DNA from: CAVRUD01 sp963849635
GTDB taxonomy: Bacteria; Chloroflexota; Chloroflexia; Thermomicrobiales; UBA6265
Direction: 5' to 3'
Length of the DNA stretch: 64,000 bases
Assembly: GCA_963849635.1 (NCBI GenBank)
Contig: CAWKIA010000037.1
Coordinates: 124,001-188,000 of the forward strand
Under the pieces are notes generated by a model. It saw nothing but the letters and a program-made list of their open reading frames with translations. It searched no databases and had not been told where the DNA came from. Both the position numbers and the translations under genes were made by a program. Positions 52,964 through 61,962 of this stretch are shown piece by piece (the first letter of the stretch is position 1; each line of letters opens with the position of its first letter).

Positions 52964-53869
52964 ATGATCTCGCTCAACGCTTCGGGACGCTCAGTTCCTC
53001 TCGCCTTCCTGCCAGCGGCGCTGCTCCTGCTGGCCCTCTTAACTTGCCACGCCGGTGCATCAGCCCAGGACGCGGCAACGCCGGCAGCCGGCACGTCGCC
53101 CGCCACCGCTATCGTCTACATGACGATTGTCAACGACGGAGATGCCGACGACCTGCTCCTCGGCGGCGAGACTACGGCGGCTGAGACCATCGAACTACAC
53201 GAGTCCATCGACGACAGCGGCGTCCTCCGGATGGAACCGCGCCCCGATGGCATCGCGATCCCGGCGGGCGAGGAGACCGTTTTCGATTCCGGCGGGCTGC
53301 ACGTGATGCTCGTCGGGTTGACGGCCGACCTGCTGCCCGGCGGGAGTTACGATCTGGTCCTCCAGTTCCAACACACCGGCGAGGTCACGGTACCGGTCCA
53401 GATCCGCTTCAACGCGGAGCCGGACGACGATGAACCGGTGTCCGCCCCTATCACAAGCGGCGACGTGACTATCACCGACGCATGGTCGCGGCCCGCACCA
53501 GCCCTGCTCGGCGTGGCGACCGCGGCGGCGGATGAGCCCGCCCCGCTCGACACGCCAGTGGACGTGGGCGGGCTCACCATCGTTCTGACGGCAGATGGCG
53601 GGAACGCCGGTCCTCGCGACCTGACGGTGATAGTCACCGGTGAGAACGGCGAGCCCGTAACCGACGCGACAGTAACGATCAGCACGAACTCGCTGGAAAT
53701 GGACCACGGCGTTAGTACCCGCGAAACCGAGATGATCGAGCCGGGCCGATACCTGGCTGAACATGTCCCCATGGGGATGGGAGGTGACTGGAAGGCCGAG
53801 GTCTCGATCGCGCGGCCGGGCGCCGAACCGGTCGTTGCCGAGTTCGTCGTGACGCTCGAAGGCCCGTAG
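52964..53869 (+). CDS. PCuAC copper chaperone / YtkA-like domain fusion, secreted
   Basis: 301 aa with signal peptide (LPAALLLLALLTCHAGASAQ). Residues ~50-150 are a PCuAC domain: VYMTIVNDGDADDLL, HESIDDSGVLRMEP and GGLHVMLVGL, the H…M…H-x-M copper(I) ligand set. Residues ~195-300 have the YtkA/FixH-like beta fold (LTVIVTGENGEPVTDATVT in part, EMDHGVSTRETEMIEPGRY in part, GMGGDWKAEVSI). Delivers copper to CuA together with Sco. The fusion of both domains in one protein is uncommon. Confidence 0.78.
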   Translation: MISLNASGRSVPLAFLPAALLLLALLTCHAGASAQDAATPAAGTSPATAIVYMTIVNDGDADDLLLGGETTAAETIELHESIDDSGVLRMEPRPDGIAIPAGEETVFDSGGLHVMLVGLTADLLPGGSYDLVLQFQHTGEVTVPVQIRFNAEPDDDEPVSAPITSGDVTITDAWSRPAPALLGVATAAADEPAPLDTPVDVGGLTIVLTADGGNAGPRDLTVIVTGENGEPVTDATVTISTNSLEMDHGVSTRETEMIEPGRYLAEHVPMGMGGDWKAEVSIARPGAEPVVAEFVVTLEGP

Positions 53870-53874
53870 CACGA

Positions 53875-54315
53875 ATGCAGCCGGTCGAGGTGGCCGCCGA
53901 GCAGCAAACGGCGAGATCGCCAAGGCTCAACCTCCGGCAAAGGTGGGGTATCGTCACCCTCTCGCTCGGGTTGCTCGTAGCCATCCTCGCGCTCGGCGGG
54001 CTCGTCCTGCCGTCGGGCAGCGGCGCGGACCCGGCACCGGGCGGCCTGGTCTACATCATTCCGGCCGGTCGCGCCGAAACCCTGTCCGAACCGGGCATCG
54101 ACTCGGCGCTGGCGATCCCGACCGACATCAGGTTCGCGTCCACCGATACCGCCTCGATTACGATCCGCAACGACGACTCAGTCACCCATCGGGCGGGGCC
54201 GTTCGTCATCGCCGCCGGGCAAACCTTCGTCCAGCGCTTCCGTGAGGCCGGGACCTATCCGATCGTCTGCACCGTCGATCCAGCCGAATCGATCGTCGTC
54301 ACCATTGACCAGTAA
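53875..54315 (+). CDS. membrane-anchored cupredoxin-like protein
   Basis: 146 aa. One N-terminal membrane helix (GIVTLSLGLLVAILALGGLVL), then an exported cupredoxin-like beta domain: ASITIRNDDSVTHRAGPFVI and FREAGTYPIVCTVDPAES. The His (VTH) and Cys (IVC) of a type-1 copper site are present, but the following His and Met are not, so copper binding may be altered or lost. Five nt after the preceding gene; same operon. Confidence 0.68.
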   Translation: MQPVEVAAEQQTARSPRLNLRQRWGIVTLSLGLLVAILALGGLVLPSGSGADPAPGGLVYIIPAGRAETLSEPGIDSALAIPTDIRFASTDTASITIRNDDSVTHRAGPFVIAAGQTFVQRFREAGTYPIVCTVDPAESIVVTIDQ

Positions 54316-54352
54316 CGAGCGCTCCGAGAGGCGCACGAACGAAAGGATCACC

Positions 54353-55021
54353 ATGCCTACCTTCCCCGGTCGATGCCTGGGGCGGATGAGCTCCACCGGC
54401 GTCACCGGCCACCTGTCGCGATTGGCCCCTGCCTCCATCATCGCGCTCGCCGTCGCCCTGATCGTGTCCGCACAGGCGTACGCGCACGAAGTCAGACCGG
54501 TCGGCAATGGCAACTACTCGATGACCGTCGGCTTTCTCAACGAGCCGTCCTACGTTGGGTTGGAGAACGGCCTGTACGTCAATATCGTCCAGATCGGCGG
54601 GGCCAACGAGCCGGTCGAGGATCTGCAGGAGACGCTTCAGGCCGAGGTGATCTTCGGCGCCAGCACGATGCCACTCACCCTGACGCCGCTTGAGGGCTCG
54701 CCCGGATCCTACGTCGCCCGCTTCATCCCCACCCGTTCCGGTGACTACACCTTCCACATCAGCGGCACCATCGCCGACCAGACCGTAGACGAAGAGTTCC
54801 GCTCTTCGCCCAACACCTTCGATTCCGTGCAACCCGCGGACGCCGCCCAGTTCCCCGATCCCGTTCCGGCCGGGGCCGATCTGGCCAATGCATTGAGCGA
54901 CGCCGAAGACGACGCCTCCAGCGCCAAGACGCTGGCCATCATCGGCATTGGGGTAGGTGCGTTCGGTCTGCTCATCGCGCTGTTCGTGTTCGGGATGTCG
55001 CTGCGCCGCAAACCTGCGTAG
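54353..55021 (+). CDS. exported Ig-like protein with predicted N-terminal His and C-terminal anchor
   Basis: 222 aa; ATG after GAAAGGATCACC. The signal peptide ends SAQAYA, so the mature protein would start His-Glu (HEVRPVGNGNYSM), as in copper proteins that use the N-terminal His. Then VGFLNEPSYVGLENGLYVNI (in part), FIPTRSGDYTFHISGT and VDEEFRSSPNTF, and a single C-terminal helix with short basic tail. A paralogue is at 58716. No named family recognised; a CopC-like copper role is inferred from position and the His. Confidence 0.65.
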   Translation: MPTFPGRCLGRMSSTGVTGHLSRLAPASIIALAVALIVSAQAYAHEVRPVGNGNYSMTVGFLNEPSYVGLENGLYVNIVQIGGANEPVEDLQETLQAEVIFGASTMPLTLTPLEGSPGSYVARFIPTRSGDYTFHISGTIADQTVDEEFRSSPNTFDSVQPADAAQFPDPVPAGADLANALSDAEDDASSAKTLAIIGIGVGAFGLLIALFVFGMSLRRKPA

Positions 55022-55072
55022 CCCCTCTGTTTGTTCATCCGTTCGATTCATTCGTGTGCAAGGAGTCCACAT

Positions 55073-55615
55073 ATGTCTCGTCCGTCTCAGGAATTCGTTC
55101 GTTTTGTTGCCCTCTTTGGGATCGTTGCCCTGGCCGCCGTGTTCAGCACTGGAGCGAGCGCCCACGAAGCTCATGGCAAGCCCGCCCTGATCCAGACCGG
55201 TACCTGCGACGCCCTTGGCGGGGCCGCATTCACCCTGATCGGGGTCGGTGCTGAAGAGGATGAGGACGGTCTACCGATTGCCGCCCCGGCCATCGTTGGC
55301 CCCGAGTCCGCCGCACCGCTCACGACCAGCACCAGCACCGTCGATGCGACCGTGGAGACGATCGTCGACGGCGGTCACTCAATCGTCGTCTACGCCAGCG
55401 ATGAGGAGATGGACAACCCGGTCGCCTGCGGCGCCATCGGCGGCATCCAGCTCGGCGACGACCTGGTCGTCGGCCTTAACCCGGTCGGCGAGGAAGGCAT
55501 GAGCGGTTTCGCCCTTCTCCGCAACTCGGGCGCCCAGGCAACGGTCACCATCATCCTCAACGAGGGCGAGGGCCACGGCCACGAGGAGGGGGCAGAGGCA
55601 ACGCCGGTGGCGTAA
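55073..55615 (+). CDS. secreted protein, CHRD/copper-operon type, 180 aa
   Basis: ATG with AAGGAGTCCAC upstream. The signal peptide ends near GASA, leaving HEAHGKPALIQTGTC as mature N-terminus, again with an early His. The body is beta-rich (TVDATVETIVDGGHSIVVYAS, GIQLGDDLVVGLNPVG), and the end is His/Glu-rich (GEGHGHEEGAE), a possible metal site. Two Cys (QTGTC, NPVACG) could form a disulfide. Last gene of the copper-linked operon. Family assignment tentative. Confidence 0.62.
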   Translation: MSRPSQEFVRFVALFGIVALAAVFSTGASAHEAHGKPALIQTGTCDALGGAAFTLIGVGAEEDEDGLPIAAPAIVGPESAAPLTTSTSTVDATVETIVDGGHSIVVYASDEEMDNPVACGAIGGIQLGDDLVVGLNPVGEEGMSGFALLRNSGAQATVTIILNEGEGHGHEEGAEATPVA

Positions 55616-55619
55616 AAGA

Positions 55620-55715
55620 CCTCACCCCCTACCCCCTCTCCTCCGGAGGAGAGGGGCGTCCACAAGCGGGATGAGCGTCCGTACGTCCGTCCAGAGGAGA
55701 GGGGGTAGGGGGGAG
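55620..55715. repeat. C-rich palindromic repeat, second copy
   Basis: GACCTCACCCCCTACCCCCT, CTCC/GGAG arm and GGAGAGGGGCGTCC as at 2304, ending in a G-rich mirror (GAGGAGAGGGGGTAGGGGGG). It lies between convergent genes and may serve in 3'-end formation. Confidence 0.6.
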
Positions 55716-55724
55716 TCCGTCCTC

Positions 55725-58087
55725 TCAGTGCTCGTGTCGTCCCACCCGCAGCAGCAGCAGGGCGTTGAGTGTCACCAACAACGACATGCCGGTGTCGGCC
55801 AGGACGGCGAGCCACAGATTGGTGACTCCCGCGAACGTGAGCAGGAGGAATCCGACCTTCACCAGGAGTGACGCGGCGATGTTCTGGCGGATGGTCGCCA
55901 TCGTCCTCCGGGCCAAGCTTGATCGCCGCCGGGACCTCTCTCAGGTCGTCACGCATCAGGGCGACATCGGCGGCCTCGAGGGCCACGTCGGTGCCGGCGA
56001 CGCCCATCGCGATCCCGACCGAGGCGCCGGCCAGCGCGGGCGCGTCATTGATGCCGTCGCCTACCATCGCCACCGGATGCTCGCGCTCCAGCGCGAGGAC
56101 GGCATCGACCTTTTCATTGGGCAGCAGACCCGCCCGCACGTCGGCAATCCCGGCCGCCTCGCCAATGCGGTCCGCGGTCCGCTGGTTGTCGCCGGAGAGC
56201 ATCACCGAGATCACGCCGAGCCGGCCCAGTTCGGCGACGGCCGCCTTTGTCTGAGGCCGGATGGAATCGGCCAGCGCGATGACCCCATCAATGCGCTCGG
56301 CCGTACCCACGACGACCGCGGTCTGCCCAGCGTCGACGACTTCATCGACACGTTGCTCGATCCCGGGATGATCGACGGCGAACATCCGCACGCTGCCGAC
56401 CAGGACCGGTTCGCCATCGAGCAGGGCGCGGGCGCCAAGTCCGGGGATACCCTCAGTCTGCGCCGCTTCCGGTACCTGGATTCCCCGGGCATCCGCGGCC
56501 GCGACGATTGCCCGGGCGAGCGGATGGGTCGCCTCCCGGTCGACGGCGGCTGCCCGGGCCAGCACTGCGTCTTCCGACAGATCACCAAAGGAGACGACCC
56601 GCACCACCGATGGCCGCCCGGCAGTCAGGGTGCCGGTCTTGTCGAACGCCACGGCCCGCACCGTCGCCAGCGCTTCGATCGCCGCGCCGCCCTTGAAAAG
56701 CACTCCCCGGCGAGACGAGGCGCCGATCGCGGAGACGAGCGCCACCGGCGTCGAGATGACCAGGGCGCAGGGGCAAGCGACCACCAGCAGGATCAACGCC
56801 CGGTTGATCCAATCGCGGCCATCTCCGGTGACCAACGGCCCGATCGTGCCGACCAGGACGGCGGCGGCGATCACCAGCGGGGTGTAGACCGCCGCGAACC
56901 GGTCGACGAACGCCTGGGCCGGGGCGCGCGACGCCTGCGACTCCTCAACCAGGTGAACGATCCGGGCGAGGGTGGTGTCCATGGCGGCTGCGGTGGACCT
57001 GACCCGCAGGGCGCCATCGCCGTTGATTCCCCCGGCGAAGACGTGGGAATCCGGCTCGACGGCAACCGGGATCGACTCCCCGGTGATGGGAGACTGATCG
57101 ACACCTGACCGCCCGGCGACCACGGCGCCATCGACCGGCACCCGCTCGCCCGGGCGAACCAGGACCACCTCTCCGAGCGCCACATCCGCCACCGGGACCA
57201 TGTGCTCGACGCCGTTCCGGACCACTCTGGCTTCGGCAGGGGCCAATGCCATCAGGGAGCGGATCGCGCGCCGGGTGCGCTCGACCGTCAGACCTTGAAG
57301 GGTGAGGCCAACGGCGAAGAGCACAATCGCGGTCGCGCCCTCTTCCCACTCTCCCAGAGCGACCGCGCCGATGGCGGCAACCGACATCAGGACATTCATG
57401 TCCGCCCGGCGAGCCTTGACCGCGAACCAGGCCGCCCGTACCGCCGGGTACCCCGCCAGGACCATCGCCAGCACGAACACGGGGATGGTGACCGCCTCGG
57501 ACGCGCCCAGCTTGCTCCCGGCAAACCCGACCAGCCAGAGCACGACCGCGAGGCCGCATTCCACCAGCCGTCGCTGCCGCCAGATCTGGGGAGCGGCTGA
57601 CGACCGGCGCGGCGGCATCCCGGTACCGCACGACGAACCCCGCTTCGCCGACGGCGGCGGCAACTCGATCCTGCTCAGCACTGGCGTTCGCGGTCGTGAC
57701 GGTCAGCGTGCCCGCCGCCAGGCTGGCGACGGCAGTCTCAATCCCGGGCAACCGCCTCACACCGGCTTCGACGGTGCGCACGCAGTCGGCGCAGTCCATG
57801 CCGCCGATGTCGAATACCCAGACTCGATCGGGAGCGCCGGCCGGCTCCACGCGGTAACCAAGGGAGCGGATACGGTCGGAGAGGGCCGGGACGCCGGTTG
57901 TGGACGGATCGTGGCGAACGTCCGCGGTGCCCGCGGCGAAGCTAACTTTTGCCTCGCTGACACCGGGCATGGCCGCAAGCGAGTGCTCCACCGTTTTGGC
58001 GCACTCTCCGCAATCCATGCCCCTGATCTCGATCCGGGTCAGGACCCCACTCCGTTCGGCCGGGGCGGTAGCGGGCGCGACGGCCAT
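55725..58087 (-). CDS. ZntA-like P1B-2 metal-transporting ATPase, two single-base breaks
   Basis: Exports Zn2+/Cd2+/Pb2+. Frame 1: two metal-binding domains (GMDCGECAKTVEHSL; GMDCADCVRTVEAGV). One base is missing at 57588-57591; frame 2 holds the core: TGESIPVAVE, ACPCALVISTPVAL (CPC), AFDKTGTLTAGR with the phosphorylated Asp, THPLARAI and GDGINDAPALAGA. One extra base at about 55914 moves to frame 3: ARRTMATIRQNIAASLLVKVG and WLAVLADTGMSLLVTLNALLLLR (in part), with the Lys and Asp-x-Gly of the Zn/Cd/Pb class. It ends HEH. About 786 aa joined. Both breaks look like sequencing indels. Confidence 0.88.
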
Positions 58088-58512
58088 CAGCGCGCCACCT
58101 GGTCCGAAACCTGCTCCTCCGCAAGCACGTGATCGACGTGGTCGAGTGCCGCACTGTACAGACCGGAGACGTGGTCGTCATCGAGCGCGTAATAGACCAG
58201 ACGGCCATCTCGGCGCGTCCGCACGAGGCCCCGCGCCCGCAGCAGGCGCAGCTGATGCGAGACGGCCGATTCCGACACACCCAGGGCGGCGGCCAGATCG
58301 CAGACGCAGAGTTCGCGGGAGGAGAGCGCGGCGACGATCCGAATCCTGGTCGGATCGGCGAGGGCGCCGAACAGGGCCGCGACCCCGGCCAGCTTATCGA
58401 CGGGAGGCAGGGCAGCCCGCGCCGCCCGTACCGCGTCGACGTGGACGATCCGGTCGTCGCAGACGAGCGGCGGGATCTCGGTCAACTGGTCGATGCGTTT
58501 CGGTCGCGGCAT
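58087..58512 (-). CDS. ArsR/SmtB-family metal-sensing repressor
   Basis: 141 aa; its stop overlaps the start of the ATPase gene by one base. Winged helix: FGALADPTRIRIVAALSS, ELCVCDLAAALGVSESAVSHQLRLLRARGLV (in part) and RRDGRLVYYALDDDHV. It has both the alpha-3 Cys pair (CVC) of ArsR/CadC sensors and the alpha-5 Asp/His set (D-H-V…D-H-V-D-H) of SmtB zinc sensors. Releases its operator when Zn/Cd binds and so induces the export ATPase. Its own operator lies directly upstream. Confidence 0.9.
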   Translation of the reverse strand: MPRPKRIDQLTEIPPLVCDDRIVHVDAVRAARAALPPVDKLAGVAALFGALADPTRIRIVAALSSRELCVCDLAAALGVSESAVSHQLRLLRARGLVRTRRDGRLVYYALDDDHVSGLYSAALDHVDHVLAEEQVSDQVAR

Positions 58513-58528
58513 GCGGGCACTCCGGAGC

Positions 58529-58561
58529 GAGACAGTGTCTCAATAGTTGAGTAACTATTCA
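58529..58561. promoter_or_regulatory. SmtB-type operator and adjacent palindrome
   Basis: TCAATAGTTGAGTAACTATT-CA (58540-58561) is a near-perfect inverted repeat of the form recognised by SmtB/CzrA repressors, just upstream of the repressor gene. GAGACAGTGTCTC (58529-58541) is a second, perfect palindrome overlapping its edge. Confidence 0.7.
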
Positions 58562-58715
58562 TTCTTTCCGACATGGTAGCACACCTTTGTCCGATGTCCA
58601 GGCGATTTGGACGATCCCAGCGGAGACCGGTGCTACCATGATCGGTGCCATGTGCGGCCCGTGCAGCCGCCAGGTTGGCCAGCCGGTGACGTGTGGCGGG
58701 GGGTTCGGAGGGAAT

Positions 58716-59504
58716 ATGCGCGTCGTCGTCCGGCTCAGGCGGCTCTACCGGCCGGTGTTTCTGGGAGTCCTCATAGCATCCGTGCTCTTTTGGATCGGAG
58801 CGGCATCCGCACCGGAGCATGGAGCTGCCCGCGAACGGCGCTTTCTGCTGAACGACCGCTTTGAGCTGGAGGTCGGCTTTCTGCACGAACCGTCGTACGA
58901 AAGTGAGCCCAGCGGCCTCTTCCTGCGCGTGATCGACTACCAGGCCCCCACCCCAACACCGACCCCGGAAGATGGAGTCACACCTACGCCTGATCCGAAC
59001 TCAACCCCACCGCCCGAACCAACTCCCGGGCCGGTCACAGAGTTCAAGGCCGAGGTGAAATACGGCGATCAGACAAAGCCGCTCAACCTCGTTCAGGACC
59101 CGGACGATCCCACCATCTACCGCTCGGAGTTCGTGCCGACGCTGCCTGGCGACTACGTCTTCCGCATCTTCGGCACCCTGGATGGCGTCGAGTTCAGCGA
59201 GGAGTTCCGCTCCTCGCCAAACACGTTTCCCGGTGTGATCGCCACCGGGAACATGCAGTTTCCGGCCCAGGTTCCCGTCGATCAGGGGTTGCTCGACGCC
59301 ATGGCCGAGGCGAATGAGCGCACCGACCGGGCCCGCACATTCGGCGTGGTCGGGATCGCCCTAGGAGTGTTGGGCCTGCTCGCGGGGGGCGTGTCGGTCG
59401 TCATGGCGCGCCGCCCACCCCCGCCCGGCGTAGCGGCAGGGGCAAGCGACGCGCCAATTGAGCCCGAGATGGACGGGGATGATCTACTACGCGGTGACGA
59501 GTAG
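58716..59504 (+). CDS. exported Ig-like protein, paralogue of 54353
   Basis: 262 aa; ATG 2-3 nt after GGAGGGAA. Signal sequence VFLGVLIASVLFWIGAAS, then RFELEVGFLHEPSYESEPSG (in part), a Pro/Thr linker (PTPTPTPEDG) inserted in the domain, VPTLPGDYVFRIFGTLDG, SEEFRSSPNTFPGV and a C-terminal membrane helix. Shares VGFL-x-EPSY, P-T-x-x-GDY-x-F-x-I-x-GT and EEFRSSPNTF with 54353. It lies next to the metal repressor and overlaps the convergent ZIP gene by 18 nt. Function unknown; metal-related by context. Confidence 0.65.
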   Translation: MRVVVRLRRLYRPVFLGVLIASVLFWIGAASAPEHGAARERRFLLNDRFELEVGFLHEPSYESEPSGLFLRVIDYQAPTPTPTPEDGVTPTPDPNSTPPPEPTPGPVTEFKAEVKYGDQTKPLNLVQDPDDPTIYRSEFVPTLPGDYVFRIFGTLDGVEFSEEFRSSPNTFPGVIATGNMQFPAQVPVDQGLLDAMAEANERTDRARTFGVVGIALGVLGLLAGGVSVVMARRPPPPGVAAGASDAPIEPEMDGDDLLRGDE

Positions 59505-60740
59505 GGCGGTGGCGTACATCACCGCCACCCCCGCCGCCAGGCCGCCGAAGGTCGTCCAGGTCAGGAGAGGTTCCTTAGCCCGGACTTGACTCCGGTAGAT
59601 CAATTGCCCGACCGACCAGATGACCTGAAGGATCGCCCCGATGCCGACGGCGAGGAAGACGGTCGTCCAGAAGGCCGAGTAGGTGAATGCCCCGATCCAC
59701 GTCCCCAGGATCGCCGGACCACCTGCAATCAGGGCCAGGAGCGCGAAATGGGCTAGAGAGGGCCGGTTGCGCACCATCGGTGCGGCGATGCCAATTCCCT
59801 CGGTCACGTTGTGGAGCGTGAACCCGACGATCAGGAAGACGCCCAGTGCGACCTCGCCGAGCGCGAAGGCGCTGCCGATGGCCAGACCTTCGCCCAGGTT
59901 GTGCAGGCCGATGCCGATCGCGATCTGGTACGCCAACCGAATGCCGGCCTTGCCGGCCGCCTGATCGGCGTCTGCCGCGCCCCTGCGCGTGAGTGCGTTA
60001 CCAACCGTCGCCAGCAGCGCCGCGGTGAGCAGTGCCAGCACCGGGATCAAGAGAGGGGCATCGAATGCGCCGGCGACCCCGAGAGCGACTTCCTGCGCTT
60101 CGCCCCACATGTCAACGACGAGGAAGGCCAGGAGCCCGATTGTCAGGGCCAACACGAAGGCCATGCCCCGCCGGCCGAGCCGGCGCAGGACCGGGTACCA
60201 GAGCAAGCCGAGTACGATCGGAACCACCCCGACGTAGAGCCCGACCAGACCAAAATCGATCACGCTGTCCCGATCGGCGCTCGGCGTCTCGATCGCGACC
60301 GGGATCTCGGCCTCGAAGATCACCCCGGTCGAGCTGATCATCTGGATTGCGTGGGCTTCGTCCTGGACCCAGGGGTATGGAATCGAGACTTTGGCGGAGT
60401 CGAGCCGGTCGAGCTCACCGCCGGGCGACTGGCTGAACTGCCAGTAGGCATCATCGACGAGAACCTGAGCGATCGTGATCGGGTCAGGTCCGTCGTTGAC
60501 GACGCTCACCTCGATCATCCCCGGCTCGGGCAGGGTCACCCGTTGGACGTTGAGGGTTTCGATCGGGGGCACCTGGCGGTCGCCCAGTCCCGCGTCGGTC
60601 TGCACGATGATCGCGATCACCGCGGCGAGGAGGAGCAACGGCACGAGAATCAGCACGGGGGTGGGCAAGTTGCCCAGGTTGAACGGCCTATCCGCCTCGG
60701 CGGCTCCCCGAGCCGTTGGATTGAGGGTGGTATCGGTCAA
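59487..60740 (-). CDS. ZIP-family metal transporter with extra N-terminal exported domain
   Basis: 417 aa. An N-terminal membrane helix (VLILVPLLLLAAVIAIIV) and a ~110-residue beta-rich domain (MIEVSVVNDGPDPITIAQVLVDD in part) precede an eight-helix ZIP domain. The metal-binding helices are intact: GLHNLGEGLAIGSAF and TLHNVTEGIGIAAP, each with HN-x-x-EG. Imports Zn, Mn or Fe. The extra domain is not usual for ZIP. It is 42 nt downstream of the multicopper oxidase gene and probably co-transcribed with it. Confidence 0.85.
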   Translation of the reverse strand: MTDTTLNPTARGAAEADRPFNLGNLPTPVLILVPLLLLAAVIAIIVQTDAGLGDRQVPPIETLNVQRVTLPEPGMIEVSVVNDGPDPITIAQVLVDDAYWQFSQSPGGELDRLDSAKVSIPYPWVQDEAHAIQMISSTGVIFEAEIPVAIETPSADRDSVIDFGLVGLYVGVVPIVLGLLWYPVLRRLGRRGMAFVLALTIGLLAFLVVDMWGEAQEVALGVAGAFDAPLLIPVLALLTAALLATVGNALTRRGAADADQAAGKAGIRLAYQIAIGIGLHNLGEGLAIGSAFALGEVALGVFLIVGFTLHNVTEGIGIAAPMVRNRPSLAHFALLALIAGGPAILGTWIGAFTYSAFWTTVFLAVGIGAILQVIWSVGQLIYRSQVRAKEPLLTWTTFGGLAAGVAVMYATALLVTA

Positions 60741-60782
60741 GTCGGCGTCCTTTCTCGGCGTCTGAACCGCGCGAACAGACGA

Positions 60783-61919
60783 TTAAGTGAATGGCGAGTC
60801 CTGGACATCGAACGCCGCCATCCAGCCGAGTTCGGTGAATTCCGAGACGTGGGCGTGGAACATGTACAGGCCATTCTCATGCTCGTTGAAGGTGAACTCG
60901 AGGATGCCGCGCTGGGCCTGCACCTGCGAGATCGTGTCGACGGTGCGCAGGTTCGGCTCCAGGTTGGTGCCCGTGTCGTAGTAGTCGAAGAAGTTGGCGT
61001 GGAGGTGGAAGGAGTTGATGAGGTCGAACTCGACGACGTTGACCAGATAGATCCGCACCGGCCGGGTCTTGTCGATCACGATCGGGTGCTTCATGTGGTG
61101 AAAGGCGACGGTATTGATCGCGTAGACCTCGTTGCCGCCGTCGAAGTTGGTGTCGAAGGCGTTCATCACCATGACGAACTCTTGCCACTCCTGCGACTCC
61201 GGGTAGTCGGGGTGGCGCTTCTTGGCGGCATCGCCCCGGATTTCGGGATTGGGATTGACGATGAAGGTGCCGTACAGCCCCTTGTGGATATGCCGTTTCA
61301 GCGGCAGGGCGTGGCAGTGGTAGAGGTGCAGGCCGAAGGGCTTGGCCGTGAACTCGTAGGTGTGCGTGCCGCCGATCTCGATCTCGCCCCGGCCGATCCC
61401 GGTGACCCCGTCATGGAAGGAACTGTGGATGCCGTGAAAGTGCATCGTGTGGGGGTGTGAACTGCCATTGGTGAAGTGCACCCGGAGGAGGTCGCCCTCG
61501 TTGGCGCGCAGGGTCGGACCCGGTACGCGGCCGTTGTAGGTCCAGGCCGGGAAAAAGACGCCCGGAGCGATCTCGATCTCCTTATCGAAGGCGTTGATAT
61601 CCCACTCGCGCACGACGGTGCCATCGGGCCGCGATTCGGTAATCTCGCCGTAGTCGAAATCGGTGAGCACATCGCCTGGGTCCCAGCCCTGACGGGCGAT
61701 GTCGATGTCGCCGACCGTCATGCTCTGGTTGTGCCCGCTGTGCTCGGGCTCCGCCTCCTGGGCGCGGTGATCGGCGGTGGAGTGCCCACCGTTGCCGGCC
61801 GATGAGGCGCCCAGCGGGAGAAAGAGCGGGGCGGAAAGGGCGGCGGTTCCGGCCGCCGCGGCCGTACCGCTGGCTCCCCAGCGAAACAGCGAACGACGGT
61901 CTAACCGAACTGGGCGCAT
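60783..61919 (-). CDS. two-domain multicopper oxidase, Tat-exported
   Basis: 378 aa from the ATG at 61919. Tat-like signal RRSLFRWGASG, then two cupredoxin domains. Copper ligands: HTMHFHGIHSS, GLHLYHCHALPLKRH, NSFHLHANFFDYY and MFHAHVSEFTELGWM, giving a type-1 site and a trinuclear-type set at the domain interface. Could oxidise metal ions (Mn2+, Fe2+, Cu+) or phenols. Paired with a ZIP transporter under what looks like a metal-repressor operator, which favours metal oxidation or homeostasis; inferred. Confidence 0.85.
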   Translation of the reverse strand: MRPVRLDRRSLFRWGASGTAAAAGTAALSAPLFLPLGASSAGNGGHSTADHRAQEAEPEHSGHNQSMTVGDIDIARQGWDPGDVLTDFDYGEITESRPDGTVVREWDINAFDKEIEIAPGVFFPAWTYNGRVPGPTLRANEGDLLRVHFTNGSSHPHTMHFHGIHSSFHDGVTGIGRGEIEIGGTHTYEFTAKPFGLHLYHCHALPLKRHIHKGLYGTFIVNPNPEIRGDAAKKRHPDYPESQEWQEFVMVMNAFDTNFDGGNEVYAINTVAFHHMKHPIVIDKTRPVRIYLVNVVEFDLINSFHLHANFFDYYDTGTNLEPNLRTVDTISQVQAQRGILEFTFNEHENGLYMFHAHVSEFTELGWMAAFDVQDSPFT

Positions 61920-61962
61920 ATGATTTACCTGCTTTCTCAAACTCGAATAGCCTCTGCATCTA

